A stretch of 37,754 nt of DNA from an uncultured Collinsella sp. (GTDB taxonomy: Bacteria; Actinomycetota; Coriobacteriia; Coriobacteriales; Coriobacteriaceae): positions 1 through 37,754 of the forward strand of contig URIA01000017.1 in NCBI GenBank assembly GCA_900547765.1. The letters are read 5' to 3'. The notes below the pieces were generated by a model. That model was not told the DNA's origin and searched no databases. It saw only the letters and a list, made by a program, of their open reading frames with translations. A program made the position numbers and the translations under genes. How positions within the stretch are numbered: the first letter of the stretch is position 1; the number at the start of each line of letters is the position of its first letter. Shown piece by piece: positions 1 to 7,967 of this stretch.

Positions 1-9
1 CGTTTGTCT

Positions 10-97
10 CCACCCGCGTAGCGGGTGGTTTAAAGCTGGCCGCTGCGCGGCCAGCAGACTAAAGTCTTGAACAAAAACACGCCGCTCGGGAGCGGCG
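10..97. repeat. Run of short hairpins at window edge
   Basis: Four inverted repeats follow one another: CCACCCGC/GCGGGTGG (10-17/21-28, loop GTA, followed by TTTAAA), GCTGGCCGC/GCGGCCAGC (35-43/47-55), AGACT/AGTCT (56-60/63-67) and CGCCGCT/AGCGGCG (80-86/91-97). The first looks like a terminator for a plus-strand gene left of the window. The cluster could also be the end of an IS200/IS605-type element, but no transposase is visible. Positions 98-227 hold nothing I recognise. Confidence 0.5.
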
Positions 98-227
98 CAT
101 TCATTCGAATCCATATTTGAGTGTATCAGCGAACCCAAAAGGTTGCGCAACGAATGAGCAAATTAAGGATGCGAGCGGAAGCATCCATGCGATAAGCGGA
201 TACGAAGCATCTTTGTTGCACAACAAA

Positions 228-273
228 CTCACAGTCGCACGGGGAAATTATGACTACCCCGTGCGACTGTGAG
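228..273 (-). terminator. Intrinsic terminator of recR
   Basis: A perfect 17-bp stem (228-244 with 257-273) and a 12-nt loop lie just past the recR stop codon. On the minus strand the stem is followed by TTTGTTG. This is a strong rho-independent terminator for the ybaB-recR transcript. Confidence 0.8.
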
Positions 274-303
274 GAAAACATACGGCAGGAGCAGGCTCGC
301 CAC

Positions 304-900
304 CTAAATCGCGCGACGGGCCTCGATGGCGCGGCCAAGCGTAAGCTCGTCGGCATACTCCAAGTCGCCGCCCACGGGAAGGCCGCTTGCCAGACGCGAC
401 ACCTCGACGCCCAACGGCTTGATGGTACGGGCCAGATAGCTCGCCGTGGTCTCGCCCTCAATATTGGGGTTGGTGGCGATGATGACCTCGTGGATGTCCT
501 CGTGGCCCAAGCGTGCCAGCAGCTCTCGAATGTGCAGCTGCTCGGGGCCAATCTTGTCCATGGGACTGATCGCGCCGCCCAATACGTGGTAGAGGCCGTG
601 GTAGCTGCCCGTGCGCTCGATCGCCTGGACATCGCGCGGCTCGCCCACCACGCAAATGCGAGTGGTATCGCGCATCGGGTCCTGGCAGATGGAGCACTCG
701 TCGGCCGTGGCGTAGTTAAAGCAGCGGCTGCAAAAGTGGACCTCCTGCTTGACCTCCAGGATGGCCTCGGCCAGGCGGCGCGCCTCCTCGGCGTCGGCCT
801 CCAACAGGTAATAGGCGATGCGCTGGGCCGACTTGGGACCAATGCCCGGCAGACGGCCCAGCTCATCGAGCAGTTTTTGCAGACTGTGGTTGGCACTCAT
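304..900 (-). CDS. recR: Recombination mediator protein RecR
   Basis: RecR, 198 aa, the usual family length. With RecO it helps load RecA onto SSB-coated single-stranded gaps in the RecFOR repair pathway (family knowledge). Visible features: an N-terminal helix-hairpin-helix (about residues 8-30, LPGIGPKSAQR), a four-cysteine zinc finger (C57, C60, C69, C72), a Toprim domain (about 80-175, with VVGEPRDV and ATNPNIEGETT) and the C-terminal LASGLPVGGDLEYAD motif. It follows ybaB with a 13-nt gap. No good Shine-Dalgarno precedes its ATG, so it may depend on translational coupling to ybaB. A strong terminator follows at 228-273. Confidence 0.97.
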   Translation of the reverse strand: MSANHSLQKLLDELGRLPGIGPKSAQRIAYYLLEADAEEARRLAEAILEVKQEVHFCSRCFNYATADECSICQDPMRDTTRICVVGEPRDVQAIERTGSYHGLYHVLGGAISPMDKIGPEQLHIRELLARLGHEDIHEVIIATNPNIEGETTASYLARTIKPLGVEVSRLASGLPVGGDLEYADELTLGRAIEARRAI

Positions 901-913
901 ATATATGCGTGTC

Positions 914-1234
914 TTAGAACGGCATGCCCGGGATGTTGAGGCCGCCGGTGATGGCGCCCATCTGCTTGTTGGCGAGCTCGTTGACGCCGCGGACGGCCTC
1001 GTTGACGGCAGCCATGATCATATCCTGCAGCATATCGACGTCCTCGGGATCGAGCGCATCGGGATCGATGGTGAGGTTGACGAGCTCCATCTCGCCGTTA
1101 ACGGTCACCTTGACCATGCCGCCGCCGGCAGAGGCGTCGACGGTCTGGGACTTGAGGTTCTCCTGCGCGGCGGCAAGCTGCTCCTGCATCTTGCGAGCCT
1201 GCTTCATCATCTGCTGCATGTTCATACCGGCCAT
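914..1234 (-). CDS. ybaB: YbaB/EbfC family nucleoid-associated protein
   Basis: 106-aa YbaB/EbfC-family DNA-binding protein, a dimeric nucleoid-associated factor usually encoded beside recR and often downstream of dnaX. The sequence shows the family pattern: a Met/Gln-rich N-terminal helix (MNMQQMMKQARKMQ), a central beta region (VKVTVNGEME, VNLTIDPDALDPEDVDML) and a C-terminal helix ending in a Gly/Met-rich tail. The chosen ATG has an AAAGGAG Shine-Dalgarno five bases upstream. It is followed by recR after 13 nt. dnaX, its normal upstream partner, is separated here by about 1.4 kb of unrelated genes, so ybaB-recR needs its own promoter, probably in 1235-1573. Confidence 0.95.
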   Translation of the reverse strand: MAGMNMQQMMKQARKMQEQLAAAQENLKSQTVDASAGGGMVKVTVNGEMELVNLTIDPDALDPEDVDMLQDMIMAAVNEAVRGVNELANKQMGAITGGLNIPGMPF

Positions 1235-1573
1235 GATGGCTCCTTTACGTGCGGCCGCACGCCGAGCTGCAAGGGCAGCCGGAGCACGGCGGGACTTTCA
1301 AACTCAAAAATCGTACCACGGCGCGCGGCGAGAGAGCGGGGCGGACGTGTTACCTCAGTCGATATACATGTCCTCCAATACAAACCGCACTCAAAGATTA
1401 TGCAAGGTCGAATTATGCAAGGTTGCATAATATCGCACACTCAATCTAGTAGAGCCGAATCCGGCATTTCATGTGCGCCACTAAATAGCTAAATGCCGAA
1501 CCGCTGCTCGAGGCGGCGCACATGGCGGCAGGGTATAATTTGATTGCCATAGATAGTAATTTGGAGGTGCCCC
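1235..1573. other. Intergenic region with divergent promoters
   Basis: 339 bases between the divergent ybaB (minus) and the 1574 gene (plus). Visible elements are an A/T-rich repeat cluster around 1397-1431, a TATAAT at 1534-1539 facing the plus-strand gene, and its Shine-Dalgarno GGAGG at 1563-1567. No convincing -35 box is seen for either direction. The rest has no recognisable gene. Confidence 0.5.
1397..1431. promoter_or_regulatory. Palindrome plus direct repeat, possible operator
   Basis: ATTATGCAAGGT occurs at 1397-1408 and its first 11 bases recur at 1412-1422. The second copy continues into a perfect inverted repeat, ATTATGCAA-GG-TTGCATAAT (1412-1431). Three half-sites in 35 bp upstream of ybaB-recR suggest a regulator binding site. 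The regulator is unknown. Confidence 0.45.
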
Positions 1574-2050
1574 ATGAATGCCCCCAACGCGCTCCAAAAC
1601 ATCCGCTCAAAACACCCCGTTGCATATGTGGTTCTCTATCTCTTTGTCGGCTGGGCATTGCTGGTTGTCATCACCCATGCCATAGCTTTTGGAGCAGAAC
1701 TGCTGATAGCCAGCTCGGACCAGCCCGTCGTCAAATGGGAGACGACCGATGAGTGCACCGACGGAACCCGAACCGTCTACTACAACAGCCCGTCCCTCTA
1801 TCAAGAGTTCAAGGTCAAGATAAAGGGCTTCAAGATTGTCGATGCCGAGCTAGGCGTTTATTTGGCAATCGGAGCAACCATTAACGCCGAGCAAGTCGAG
1901 TACACGGACAGCCATGCGACGTATCGTGTCGACCTCAGCATCCTAGGCCGACCGTCACGCACCTGTCTGCTCAAATGCGACATACGCGGCACCACACTAC
2001 AAATGTCCGAAATACAGATGCGCCCGGATAAAGAGCCCCTAAAGGGCTAG
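1574..2050 (+). CDS. Membrane-anchored hypothetical protein
   Basis: 158 aa, not recognised. One hydrophobic segment (about residues 17-45, YVVLYLFVGWALLVVITHAIAF) is followed by about 110 residues of mixed, probably extracytoplasmic, beta-rich sequence with four cysteines (C60 plus a C-terminal set in SRTCLLKCDIRG). The pattern is a single N-terminal anchor with an exported small domain. GGAGG lies six bases before the ATG and a TATAAT is found at 1534-1539. It lies between ybaB and dnaX on the opposite strand to both, and converges with the DUF4160 pair, so it belongs to the insert that splits the dnaX-ybaB-recR cluster. Its layout resembles the three small anchored proteins at 32-35 kb, but I see no clear sequence similarity. 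Confidence 0.7.
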   Translation: MNAPNALQNIRSKHPVAYVVLYLFVGWALLVVITHAIAFGAELLIASSDQPVVKWETTDECTDGTRTVYYNSPSLYQEFKVKIKGFKIVDAELGVYLAIGATINAEQVEYTDSHATYRVDLSILGRPSRTCLLKCDIRGTTLQMSEIQMRPDKEPLKG

Positions 2051-2075
2051 GGGTCCTAAGCCCAGCAAGCGATTC

Positions 2076-2348
2076 TCAACAGTAAAACGACAGCCCACCG
2101 GTTGTTTCTTTCCAGCGTTTGCAAATCAGCGCATGGTTAGATGAAACAAACTGCATGATATCGCGTAAATCCCGAGCAGGAATATCGCCCTTGTTATGGG
2201 CCAGCTTGCATCCGCCGGAGCGGGTAAGCCATATCTTGGTCGCCTCGGCGGTGGGGCGCTTGACCGCGATATGAACATGGACGGGCTCGCCGTTCTCCCC
2301 TGTCCAGAAAAAGATGATGTACGGCCCGAGTCGGAAAAGACTAGGCAT
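2076..2348 (-). CDS. DUF4160 domain protein
   Basis: 90-aa protein with the DUF4160 signature: an N-terminal MPSLFRLGPYIIFFWTGEN segment, then EPVHVHIAV, a short Trp-containing strand (KIWLTRSGG) and a C-terminal helix with LRDIMQFVSSNHALICKRW. DUF4160 proteins are small and usually paired with a second short ORF in toxin-antitoxin-like arrangements, though their biochemical activity is not well established. The start at 2348 was chosen because the protein begins there in family-typical fashion. It overlaps the 3' end of the upstream gene by 8 nt, which implies coupled translation. The longer upstream open frame is a shadow of that gene. Confidence 0.8.
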   Translation of the reverse strand: MPSLFRLGPYIIFFWTGENGEPVHVHIAVKRPTAEATKIWLTRSGGCKLAHNKGDIPARDLRDIMQFVSSNHALICKRWKETTGGLSFYC

Positions 2349-2601
2349 AGACCCGTCCGCCTTCGTAAGCAAAACGCAGGATGAGCGGGGCATTGTTGCG
2401 TACAAAATCATCGAGTTCTTTGAGGTCTGCTTCGCTAAAGCCCTCGTGCGACACCCAATTGAACGCCGGCAAGATGCACTCCGCCGTGTCAAAACCCCAA
2501 TCGCGTGGGCGCTCCACAACGACCTTCACCGTATTGTCCTCACGGACTTCGGAATACGAAACTTGCGTATCGTCCTCAAGGCGGACATATTCCCACATCA
2601 T
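2341..2601 (-). CDS. Small acidic partner of the DUF4160 protein
   Basis: 86 aa, not assigned to a named family. It begins MMWEYVRLEDDTQVSYSEV and contains a helix rich in acidic residues (FSEADLKELDDFVRNNAP). Such an acidic protein encoded just upstream of, and overlapping, a DUF4160 gene fits the antitoxin-like position of a two-gene module, but this is inferred from context. It is not the DUF2442 protein that often accompanies DUF4160. GGAG is found seven bases before the first ATG (the second ATG, at 2598, is an alternative). It starts 54 nt beyond the dnaX stop codon on the same strand, so it may be read as part of the dnaX transcript. Confidence 0.7.
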   Translation of the reverse strand: MMWEYVRLEDDTQVSYSEVREDNTVKVVVERPRDWGFDTAECILPAFNWVSHEGFSEADLKELDDFVRNNAPLILRFAYEGGRVYA

Positions 2602-2655
2602 AAGCTCGCTCCGTTCAAAGACGTCTCTTCTTGAGCAGTATACCCGCCTGTACAG

Positions 2656-5133
2656 CTACTCCACCGGCTTGAAGATGGTGGCCTGACCGAAGACGCTGCG
2701 GATGAGGGCTTTGGCCTCGTCCTCGGTCTGCGGGATGCTCGGGGCTGCGCCCTGATGGCCGAAGGGGCTGCCAGCACCGGGATTGGATTCCCAGGGAGCG
2801 GCGGGGACGTCGTCGTTTGCAGAGGCTGCGGGTGCCACAGCAGCGGCCTTGGTCGCGGACGCCGCACCCGGCACGTCGAACGGGGGCAGATCGTCCCCGC
2901 CGGCATCGGCAGCAAAACCACCGACCATAGCATCGTCGTAGGGCACCTGCTCGGATTCCCATGGCGCAGCCTGCGCAGGCGGCTGAGCCATGGGGACGGA
3001 CGCGCGCTCGGGCGCTCGGGGCGCGGGCTCGGTCGGGAGCTTGCCCGTGGCAGGAGCACCGGCAGGGTTGTCGGAGCGCAGCCAAGGGGCCTTGGCCAGG
3101 TCGGATGACTTGGGCGCAGGCGCGGCAGCGGACTTGGGCGCGGGGATCGGAGCAGCCGGTTTGGGCGCAGCGGGTTCAGGCGCCGACGGGGTCGGTGCCG
3201 CTACCGGCGCCGCTTTTGGCTGCGTCGCGCTGGCGCTCGAGGATGCAGGGAGCACCGAGGACACGGGTTGCGGGTCCGCAGATACCGCAGCCCGTGCAGA
3301 TGGAGAATGCTCCTCATGTTGAGGAGCCGGCGTGCCACCCCCATCCAGGACATAGTCGACGGTACGACGACCGAAGACCGCGCAGACCGTCGGCAGGACC
3401 ACCGACTGCGTATCGGCGCGACCGAGCATCTTGATGGCAAAAGTCGAACCCGCGGGGAACGAGACCGTGAGCTTGGAGCCGTCGTCGGCCGTGGCGCGGG
3501 CGTTGAGCAAAAGCCCTGCGTAGGAGGCCTGACGAGCCTTGACGCGCTCGACGACCTCGGCCCATTTGCGCTGGAGCTCGCCGGCGTCCTCAACCGCGGG
3601 GGTCTCGGCAGCACCGGCGGCGGCAACCTGGGCGGCGTTGTTGGGCTTGGACACCGACACGGTCGATGCAGCAGGCGCGGAAGCCGGAGCCGCAACGGGC
3701 TGAGGTGCAGGCGTTACAGGTCTGGGCGCCGGCGCAGGAGCCGCGGACTTGGTCGCAGGCTGGGCAGCCGGAACAGCAGCGCCGCGGTCCCAAGGCATAC
3801 CGCCCTGGCGCGCGGACGTAGCAGCGGGGGCACCGGATGCCGCCGGAGCGGCAGCACGAGCGCCCGAAATGAGCGTCGGCTGTTGGGCAGCAGCGGGTAC
3901 GGATGCTGCAGGCGCGGCGGCCTGAGCAGCAGCCACGCTCGCCGGCACGGCGCCGTTGGCAATCATGGCCTCCAGGCGTGCCACGCGCTCGGCCAATGCC
4001 TCAATCGTTAAATCGGCCTCGGGACGCGCCAGACGCGTGCAGGCAATCTCGAGCACCAGGCGCACGTCGCTCGCGCCCCTCATCTCCAGTGCGGCATCGT
4101 CGAGCACCGTCAGCACGCGGGCCAGGCGGTCGGCAGGATGCTCGCCAAAGGCAGCGGCCTCGGCAGCAAGCGCCTCGGCCTGCTCGGAGCCGCCCTCAAA
4201 CAGCTCGGCACGGGCACCGGCAACGCAGGCAACGTACACGTCGCGCACATGCGCCACCAGGTCGCGCGTCAGCTCCAGCAGGTCATTGCCCTCCTCGACC
4301 TGCGCACGGATCAGTCCATAGAGCTCGGCAACATCGCGATCGGCAATGGCGCGGGAAAACTCGCCCAGAATCTGGTCCGAAACCTCGCCCAAAAGCGAGC
4401 GGGCGTCGTCCGCATGCACAGAACCGTTGCCAAAGACGCTCAGCTGCTCCAGCGTGGAAAGCGCGTCGCGCATACCGCCCTTGGCATGGCGCGCCACAAT
4501 GGCGAGTGCCTCGTCGTCGTAATCGAAGCCCTCCTGCTCGCACACGTAAGACAGGCGATGCTCGATATCCTCGTTGCCGATGCGGTGGAAATCGAAGCGC
4601 TGGCAGCGTGAGAGAATGGTCTCCAGAATCTTTTGCGGGTCGGTGGTGCACAGCACAAAGATCACGTGTGCCGGCGGCTCCTCAAGCGTCTTGAGCAGCG
4701 CGTTGAACGCCGCCGTCGTGAGCATGTGGACCTCGTCGATGATATAAATCTTGTACTTGCCGCGCACTGGGGCAAAGTTGACGGAGTTGATGATCTCCTC
4801 GCGCACGTTGTCCACGCCGGTACGGCTTGCGGCATCGAGCTCGTAGACATCGGGGTGGTTACCCTCGGCAATGAGCTCGCACTCCTCGCAAGTACCGTCG
4901 GGCATGCAGCCGCTTGCACCCTCGGCGCGCGCCGCCTCGGCATTGCGGCACAGCAGCGCCTTGGCCAGAATGCGCGCCATGGTGGTCTTGCCCGTGCCGC
5001 GCGGTCCGCAGAACAGGTAGGCGTGGGACAGGCGCCCCTCGGTGATGGCGTGCTCGAGCGTCGAGACGATATGCTGCTGGCCCACCACGGAGTCGAAGGT
5101 GAGCGGGCGATACTTTCGGTACAACGATTCCAT
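2656..5133 (-). CDS. dnaX: DNA polymerase III subunit gamma/tau
   Basis: 825-aa clamp-loader ATPase subunit. From MESLYRKYRPLTFDSVVGQQ it shows the DnaX AAA+ core: Walker A GPRGTGKTT (K49), a four-cysteine zinc module (after Walker A: C61, then C79, C85 and C88 of GCMPDGTCEEC), Walker B IIDEVHML, and the SRC sensor (TILSRCQRF). Domain III follows to about residue 370. A very long Ala/Pro-rich tau-like region (about 390-800) has an embedded helical, conserved-looking stretch around ELQRKWAEVVERVKARQ and ends with an acidic C-terminus. The start at 5133 is preceded by GGGGGAG; the open frame extends 158 codons further upstream but that part does not resemble DnaX. No obvious slippery A-run for a gamma-form frameshift was noticed. 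ybaB-recR lie downstream but are separated by the DUF4160 insert. Confidence 0.97.
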   Translation of the reverse strand: MESLYRKYRPLTFDSVVGQQHIVSTLEHAITEGRLSHAYLFCGPRGTGKTTMARILAKALLCRNAEAARAEGASGCMPDGTCEECELIAEGNHPDVYELDAASRTGVDNVREEIINSVNFAPVRGKYKIYIIDEVHMLTTAAFNALLKTLEEPPAHVIFVLCTTDPQKILETILSRCQRFDFHRIGNEDIEHRLSYVCEQEGFDYDDEALAIVARHAKGGMRDALSTLEQLSVFGNGSVHADDARSLLGEVSDQILGEFSRAIADRDVAELYGLIRAQVEEGNDLLELTRDLVAHVRDVYVACVAGARAELFEGGSEQAEALAAEAAAFGEHPADRLARVLTVLDDAALEMRGASDVRLVLEIACTRLARPEADLTIEALAERVARLEAMIANGAVPASVAAAQAAAPAASVPAAAQQPTLISGARAAAPAASGAPAATSARQGGMPWDRGAAVPAAQPATKSAAPAPAPRPVTPAPQPVAAPASAPAASTVSVSKPNNAAQVAAAGAAETPAVEDAGELQRKWAEVVERVKARQASYAGLLLNARATADDGSKLTVSFPAGSTFAIKMLGRADTQSVVLPTVCAVFGRRTVDYVLDGGGTPAPQHEEHSPSARAAVSADPQPVSSVLPASSSASATQPKAAPVAAPTPSAPEPAAPKPAAPIPAPKSAAAPAPKSSDLAKAPWLRSDNPAGAPATGKLPTEPAPRAPERASVPMAQPPAQAAPWESEQVPYDDAMVGGFAADAGGDDLPPFDVPGAASATKAAAVAPAASANDDVPAAPWESNPGAGSPFGHQGAAPSIPQTEDEAKALIRSVFGQATIFKPVE

Positions 5134-5248
5134 GGGTGCTCCCCCGGGTATACTGAGTCTTGTTGCCGCGACGGCCATGCGGTCGCACGGCATACTGCAT
5201 TCATAATAACCCGTACGGCGAGCCCGCCGCGATAGGAGTCCAAAGAGC

Positions 5249-5965
5249 ATGGCAGACGCAGAGAGCAACCTCGTTCCCTCCGAAGCAGCCGACCAGGTCG
5301 AGGTCGCGCTCGAGAAGCAGGCCGCGGCCGATGACGGCATTCTGTACCTCAACGAGTACCAGTACGAAAACGACCTGGTCACCGACTTTGCGCGCCTGGT
5401 CGCCTCGCCCAGGCGCCGTGGCTCCCTGTACGTCGCCGCCGCGATTGCCGCGCTCATCGGCATCGGCATGTTGGTGGCCGGCGGCAGCTGGATCAAGTTC
5501 GGCGTCGTGCTGATCGTGTTCGGCGCTTTTTTGGCCTGGTGGAGCAAAAACCTGCACCACACCCTCGCCCGCGACTTTATCGACGCCGTCGAGGCCGACG
5601 AGTCCATGGGTGGCCGCTATCGCCGCGTCGCCGCCAACGAGGACGGCCTGATGGTTTGGGGCAAGAGCGGCAAGTCACAGTTCTTCCCGTTTGACAAGCT
5701 CGACCACGTGCTCGACGGCGAGCGCATCTTTGTGGCCATGTTCGCCGACCAGGGCGTGACGATCCCCAAGGACACCTTCGTCCGTGGCGATGCCGAACAG
5801 TTCGGCCCCTTCCTTAAGGCGCGCATCAACAAAAAACTCCGCATCGAGACCAAGAAGAAGAAAATGAAGGCCGAGAAGGCCGCCGCCGAGGCCAAGCAGG
5901 GCGACAAGCCCCAGGAGACCAAGGGCAAGCAGCGCAAGCAGAAGAAGAACAAGAAGAAGCGCTAG
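5249..5965 (+). CDS. YcxB-like membrane protein
   Basis: 238 aa. An acidic N-terminal part (1-55) is followed by two membrane segments (about 60-78 and 82-98), then a cytoplasmic domain with ARDFIDAVEADESMGGRYRRVAANEDGLMVWGKSGKSQFFPFDKLDHVLDGERIFVAMF, here described rather than quoted as a motif: it has the two-strand pattern of YcxB-like domains. The tail (about 195-238) is almost entirely Lys/Glu/Gln and ends in a run of lysines, suggesting membrane-surface or nucleic-acid contact. Function unknown. It is divergent from dnaX and upstream of the kinase cluster, 148 nt before it; there is no clear terminator between them, so co-transcription with the cluster is possible. Confidence 0.65.
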   Translation: MADAESNLVPSEAADQVEVALEKQAAADDGILYLNEYQYENDLVTDFARLVASPRRRGSLYVAAAIAALIGIGMLVAGGSWIKFGVVLIVFGAFLAWWSKNLHHTLARDFIDAVEADESMGGRYRRVAANEDGLMVWGKSGKSQFFPFDKLDHVLDGERIFVAMFADQGVTIPKDTFVRGDAEQFGPFLKARINKKLRIETKKKKMKAEKAAAEAKQGDKPQETKGKQRKQKKNKKKR

Positions 5966-6002
5966 GCCGGACGCAAGGTCCAGACCCCAGACGGAGCTTA
6001 AA

Positions 6003-6033
6003 TTGAATGTCGCCCACCTGCGCGTGCTACACT
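6003..6033 (+). promoter_or_regulatory. Candidate promoter of the kinase cluster
   Basis: TTGAAT (6003-6008) and TACACT (6028-6033) are separated by 19 bp, about 80 bp before the first kinase gene. The spacing is slightly long, so this is a weak candidate. Confidence 0.3.
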
Positions 6034-6113
6034 AGCAGCATCTATGCCACCGCGAATGGCTCGGCCCCGTGCCCGCCACTCGCAAACGAACTTTAAACGC
6101 ACGAGGGTTGGCC

Positions 6114-7967
6114 ATGCCGCTTTTCTCGCAACATACCGCCCGGTTCTCGCCGGACGTTCCCTTGGAGGGCACTAGCTCTCGCGAGCTGCTCAAGCGGTAC
6201 CAGCCGCTCGAGACGCTTGCGACCGGCGGTTTTGGCTCCATCGAGATTTGCCGCGACACGCATCTGCGCCGTCGCGTGGCCATTAAGCGCATTCCCCTTA
6301 TCAACGGCGCCGGCATGCCCGCCAGCGACATCATGGACGTGCTGCGCGAGGCGCATACCGCCGCCATGCTTCAACATCCCAATATCGTGCAGGTTATCGA
6401 CTTTACGCACGACACCGCCTATGCCTACCTGGTCATGGAGTATGTCGACGGCATGTCGTTGGCCGAGTTTTTGCATCGCGTGGACGGCCACTCGCTCACC
6501 TTTGACGAGGCCGCGGCCATTGCCGACGCGCTGGGTCAGGCACTCACCTTTGCCCATGCAAACGGCGTGCTTCATCTGGACATAAAGCCCGCCAATGTGC
6601 TTATCGACCATTCGGGCAATGTAAAGCTCACCGACTTTGGCATGGCGCGGCTGTCGTCTGCCGGCGGCTTTGGCGGCTCGCGCGGCGGCACCATCGGCTA
6701 CATGCCGCCCGAGCAGCTCGATATCGAGACCGGCACGGTCGACGAGCGCGCCGATGTCTTTGCCCTCGCCTGTGTGATCTACGAGGGCCTGTGCGGCAGC
6801 GCTCCCTTTATGGCGGCCACGCCCGCCGGCTCGCTCGGCGGCATCATCGGCGGCGCCACCTATCCCAGCGAGCTGATACCACACTTCCCCCCGGGAGCCG
6901 AGGCCGCGCTCATGAGCGCGCTCTCCCCCATGCCGCAGGACCGCCCCAACAGCATCGAGGCATTTTGCGACCAGCTCCTTGCCGGTCTGGGCAGCGTGCG
7001 CGAGGGCCGTCGCAGCCTGGAGCAAATGGTTGGCGAACTTTCGGATGACGAGCAGGAGCTCGACGATATCGAGCCGTCGCACTACGAGGACGACGCCATC
7101 GAGGTCGACCCCGCACTCGGCTGGGCGGGCACGCGCTGGAGCCATGCGCGCGACTACACCATGCGCACTATCTCGGCGCTAACGTGCGGCACCTATAGCT
7201 TTTTGCTGATGCAAACGGCCGGGGTCGCGGCGCTTCCCGGCCTGGTCATTGCGGCCATCGCGATCGGAGCGGCGGCTGGCCTGGCCCCCCAGATTGGCTC
7301 GGCCATCTCGGCTGTGGGCTTTTTGGTGCTCATGGCCAACGCCACCATGCAGGCGCAGGGCATCTTGTCGATGTTGCCCGTCGCGGTGATCTTTGCCGCC
7401 GCCATGTCCGGTTGGTGGATTGCCTGGGGTCGCACCGAGGCTGCCGCGAGCGCCGCGCTCACCTGTGCACTCGCGCTTGGCTGTCTGACCGGCAATACCT
7501 TCCTGGCAGCTGGGGTCGCCGCCGGCGTCGCGTCATTTTGGCTCGGCCCGGCAAGCGCCGCCGCGGCAACGGGCATGGGCGCGCTTTTTGCCCGTCTGGC
7601 CACGGTCGCGCTTTCAGCCGGAGGCGTGCTGGGGCTCGGTAACGTTGCCGCAGCGCTGGGAGACCCGCTCCTTTGGGCTGCCTTTGTGCTGGTCGCGGCA
7701 ACTGCCGCAGCGTCATCTGCGCTGCTCAATACCCATGCCAAGCGTGCCGATCAGGGCTCAAACCTTGCCGCAATCGCCGCCATAGCTGTCACCGGCATCG
7801 GCTGCGCAGCGGCGTCCTGTCTTGCACACCATATGGAAATTGCCAGCCTTGCAGCCGCGGTCGTCGCCAAGGCGGCGGTTGCGGGAATCCTATCCTCTAT
7901 AATCGTTGGGATATGCCTATATTCGCTCGGATACCAAAGAACCTATACGGAGAGTGAACTTTCGTGA
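6114..7967 (+). CDS. Multi-pass membrane Ser/Thr protein kinase
   Basis: 617 aa. Residues 29-290 form a Hanks-type kinase: Gly loop ATGGFGSIE, catalytic lysine K58 in VAIKRI, alphaC glutamate near E79, a catalytic loop HLDIKPANV (D156) and DFG at 174-176, then GTIGYMPPEQ. The catalytic loop reads HLD instead of HRD, so it is a non-RD kinase that may not need activation-loop phosphorylation. A Glu/Asp-rich juxtamembrane linker follows, and the last ~260 residues are very hydrophobic, Ala/Gly-rich, and could form roughly eight membrane passes. There is no PASTA or other exported domain. It takes the PknA-like role in the cluster but at its front, overlapping fhaA by 4 nt (GTGA). The ATG at 6114 is preferred to the GTG at 6069 because GAGG lies eight bases upstream. 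Confidence 0.88.
   Translation: MPLFSQHTARFSPDVPLEGTSSRELLKRYQPLETLATGGFGSIEICRDTHLRRRVAIKRIPLINGAGMPASDIMDVLREAHTAAMLQHPNIVQVIDFTHDTAYAYLVMEYVDGMSLAEFLHRVDGHSLTFDEAAAIADALGQALTFAHANGVLHLDIKPANVLIDHSGNVKLTDFGMARLSSAGGFGGSRGGTIGYMPPEQLDIETGTVDERADVFALACVIYEGLCGSAPFMAATPAGSLGGIIGGATYPSELIPHFPPGAEAALMSALSPMPQDRPNSIEAFCDQLLAGLGSVREGRRSLEQMVGELSDDEQELDDIEPSHYEDDAIEVDPALGWAGTRWSHARDYTMRTISALTCGTYSFLLMQTAGVAALPGLVIAAIAIGAAAGLAPQIGSAISAVGFLVLMANATMQAQGILSMLPVAVIFAAAMSGWWIAWGRTEAAASAALTCALALGCLTGNTFLAAGVAAGVASFWLGPASAAAATGMGALFARLATVALSAGGVLGLGNVAAALGDPLLWAAFVLVAATAAASSALLNTHAKRADQGSNLAAIAAIAVTGIGCAAASCLAHHMEIASLAAAVVAKAAVAGILSSIIVGICLYSLGYQRTYTESELS

Noticed and set aside
1362..1382. Tiny minus-strand ORF after GGAGG (ATG TAT ATC GAC TGA)
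   Set aside because: Four codons with a ribosome-binding site only two bases from the ATG; probably chance.
5134..5607. N-terminal extension of dnaX by 158 codons
   Set aside because: It overlaps the opposite-strand gene at 5249, does not look like DnaX, and the ATG at 5133 has a strong Shine-Dalgarno and the family-typical start.
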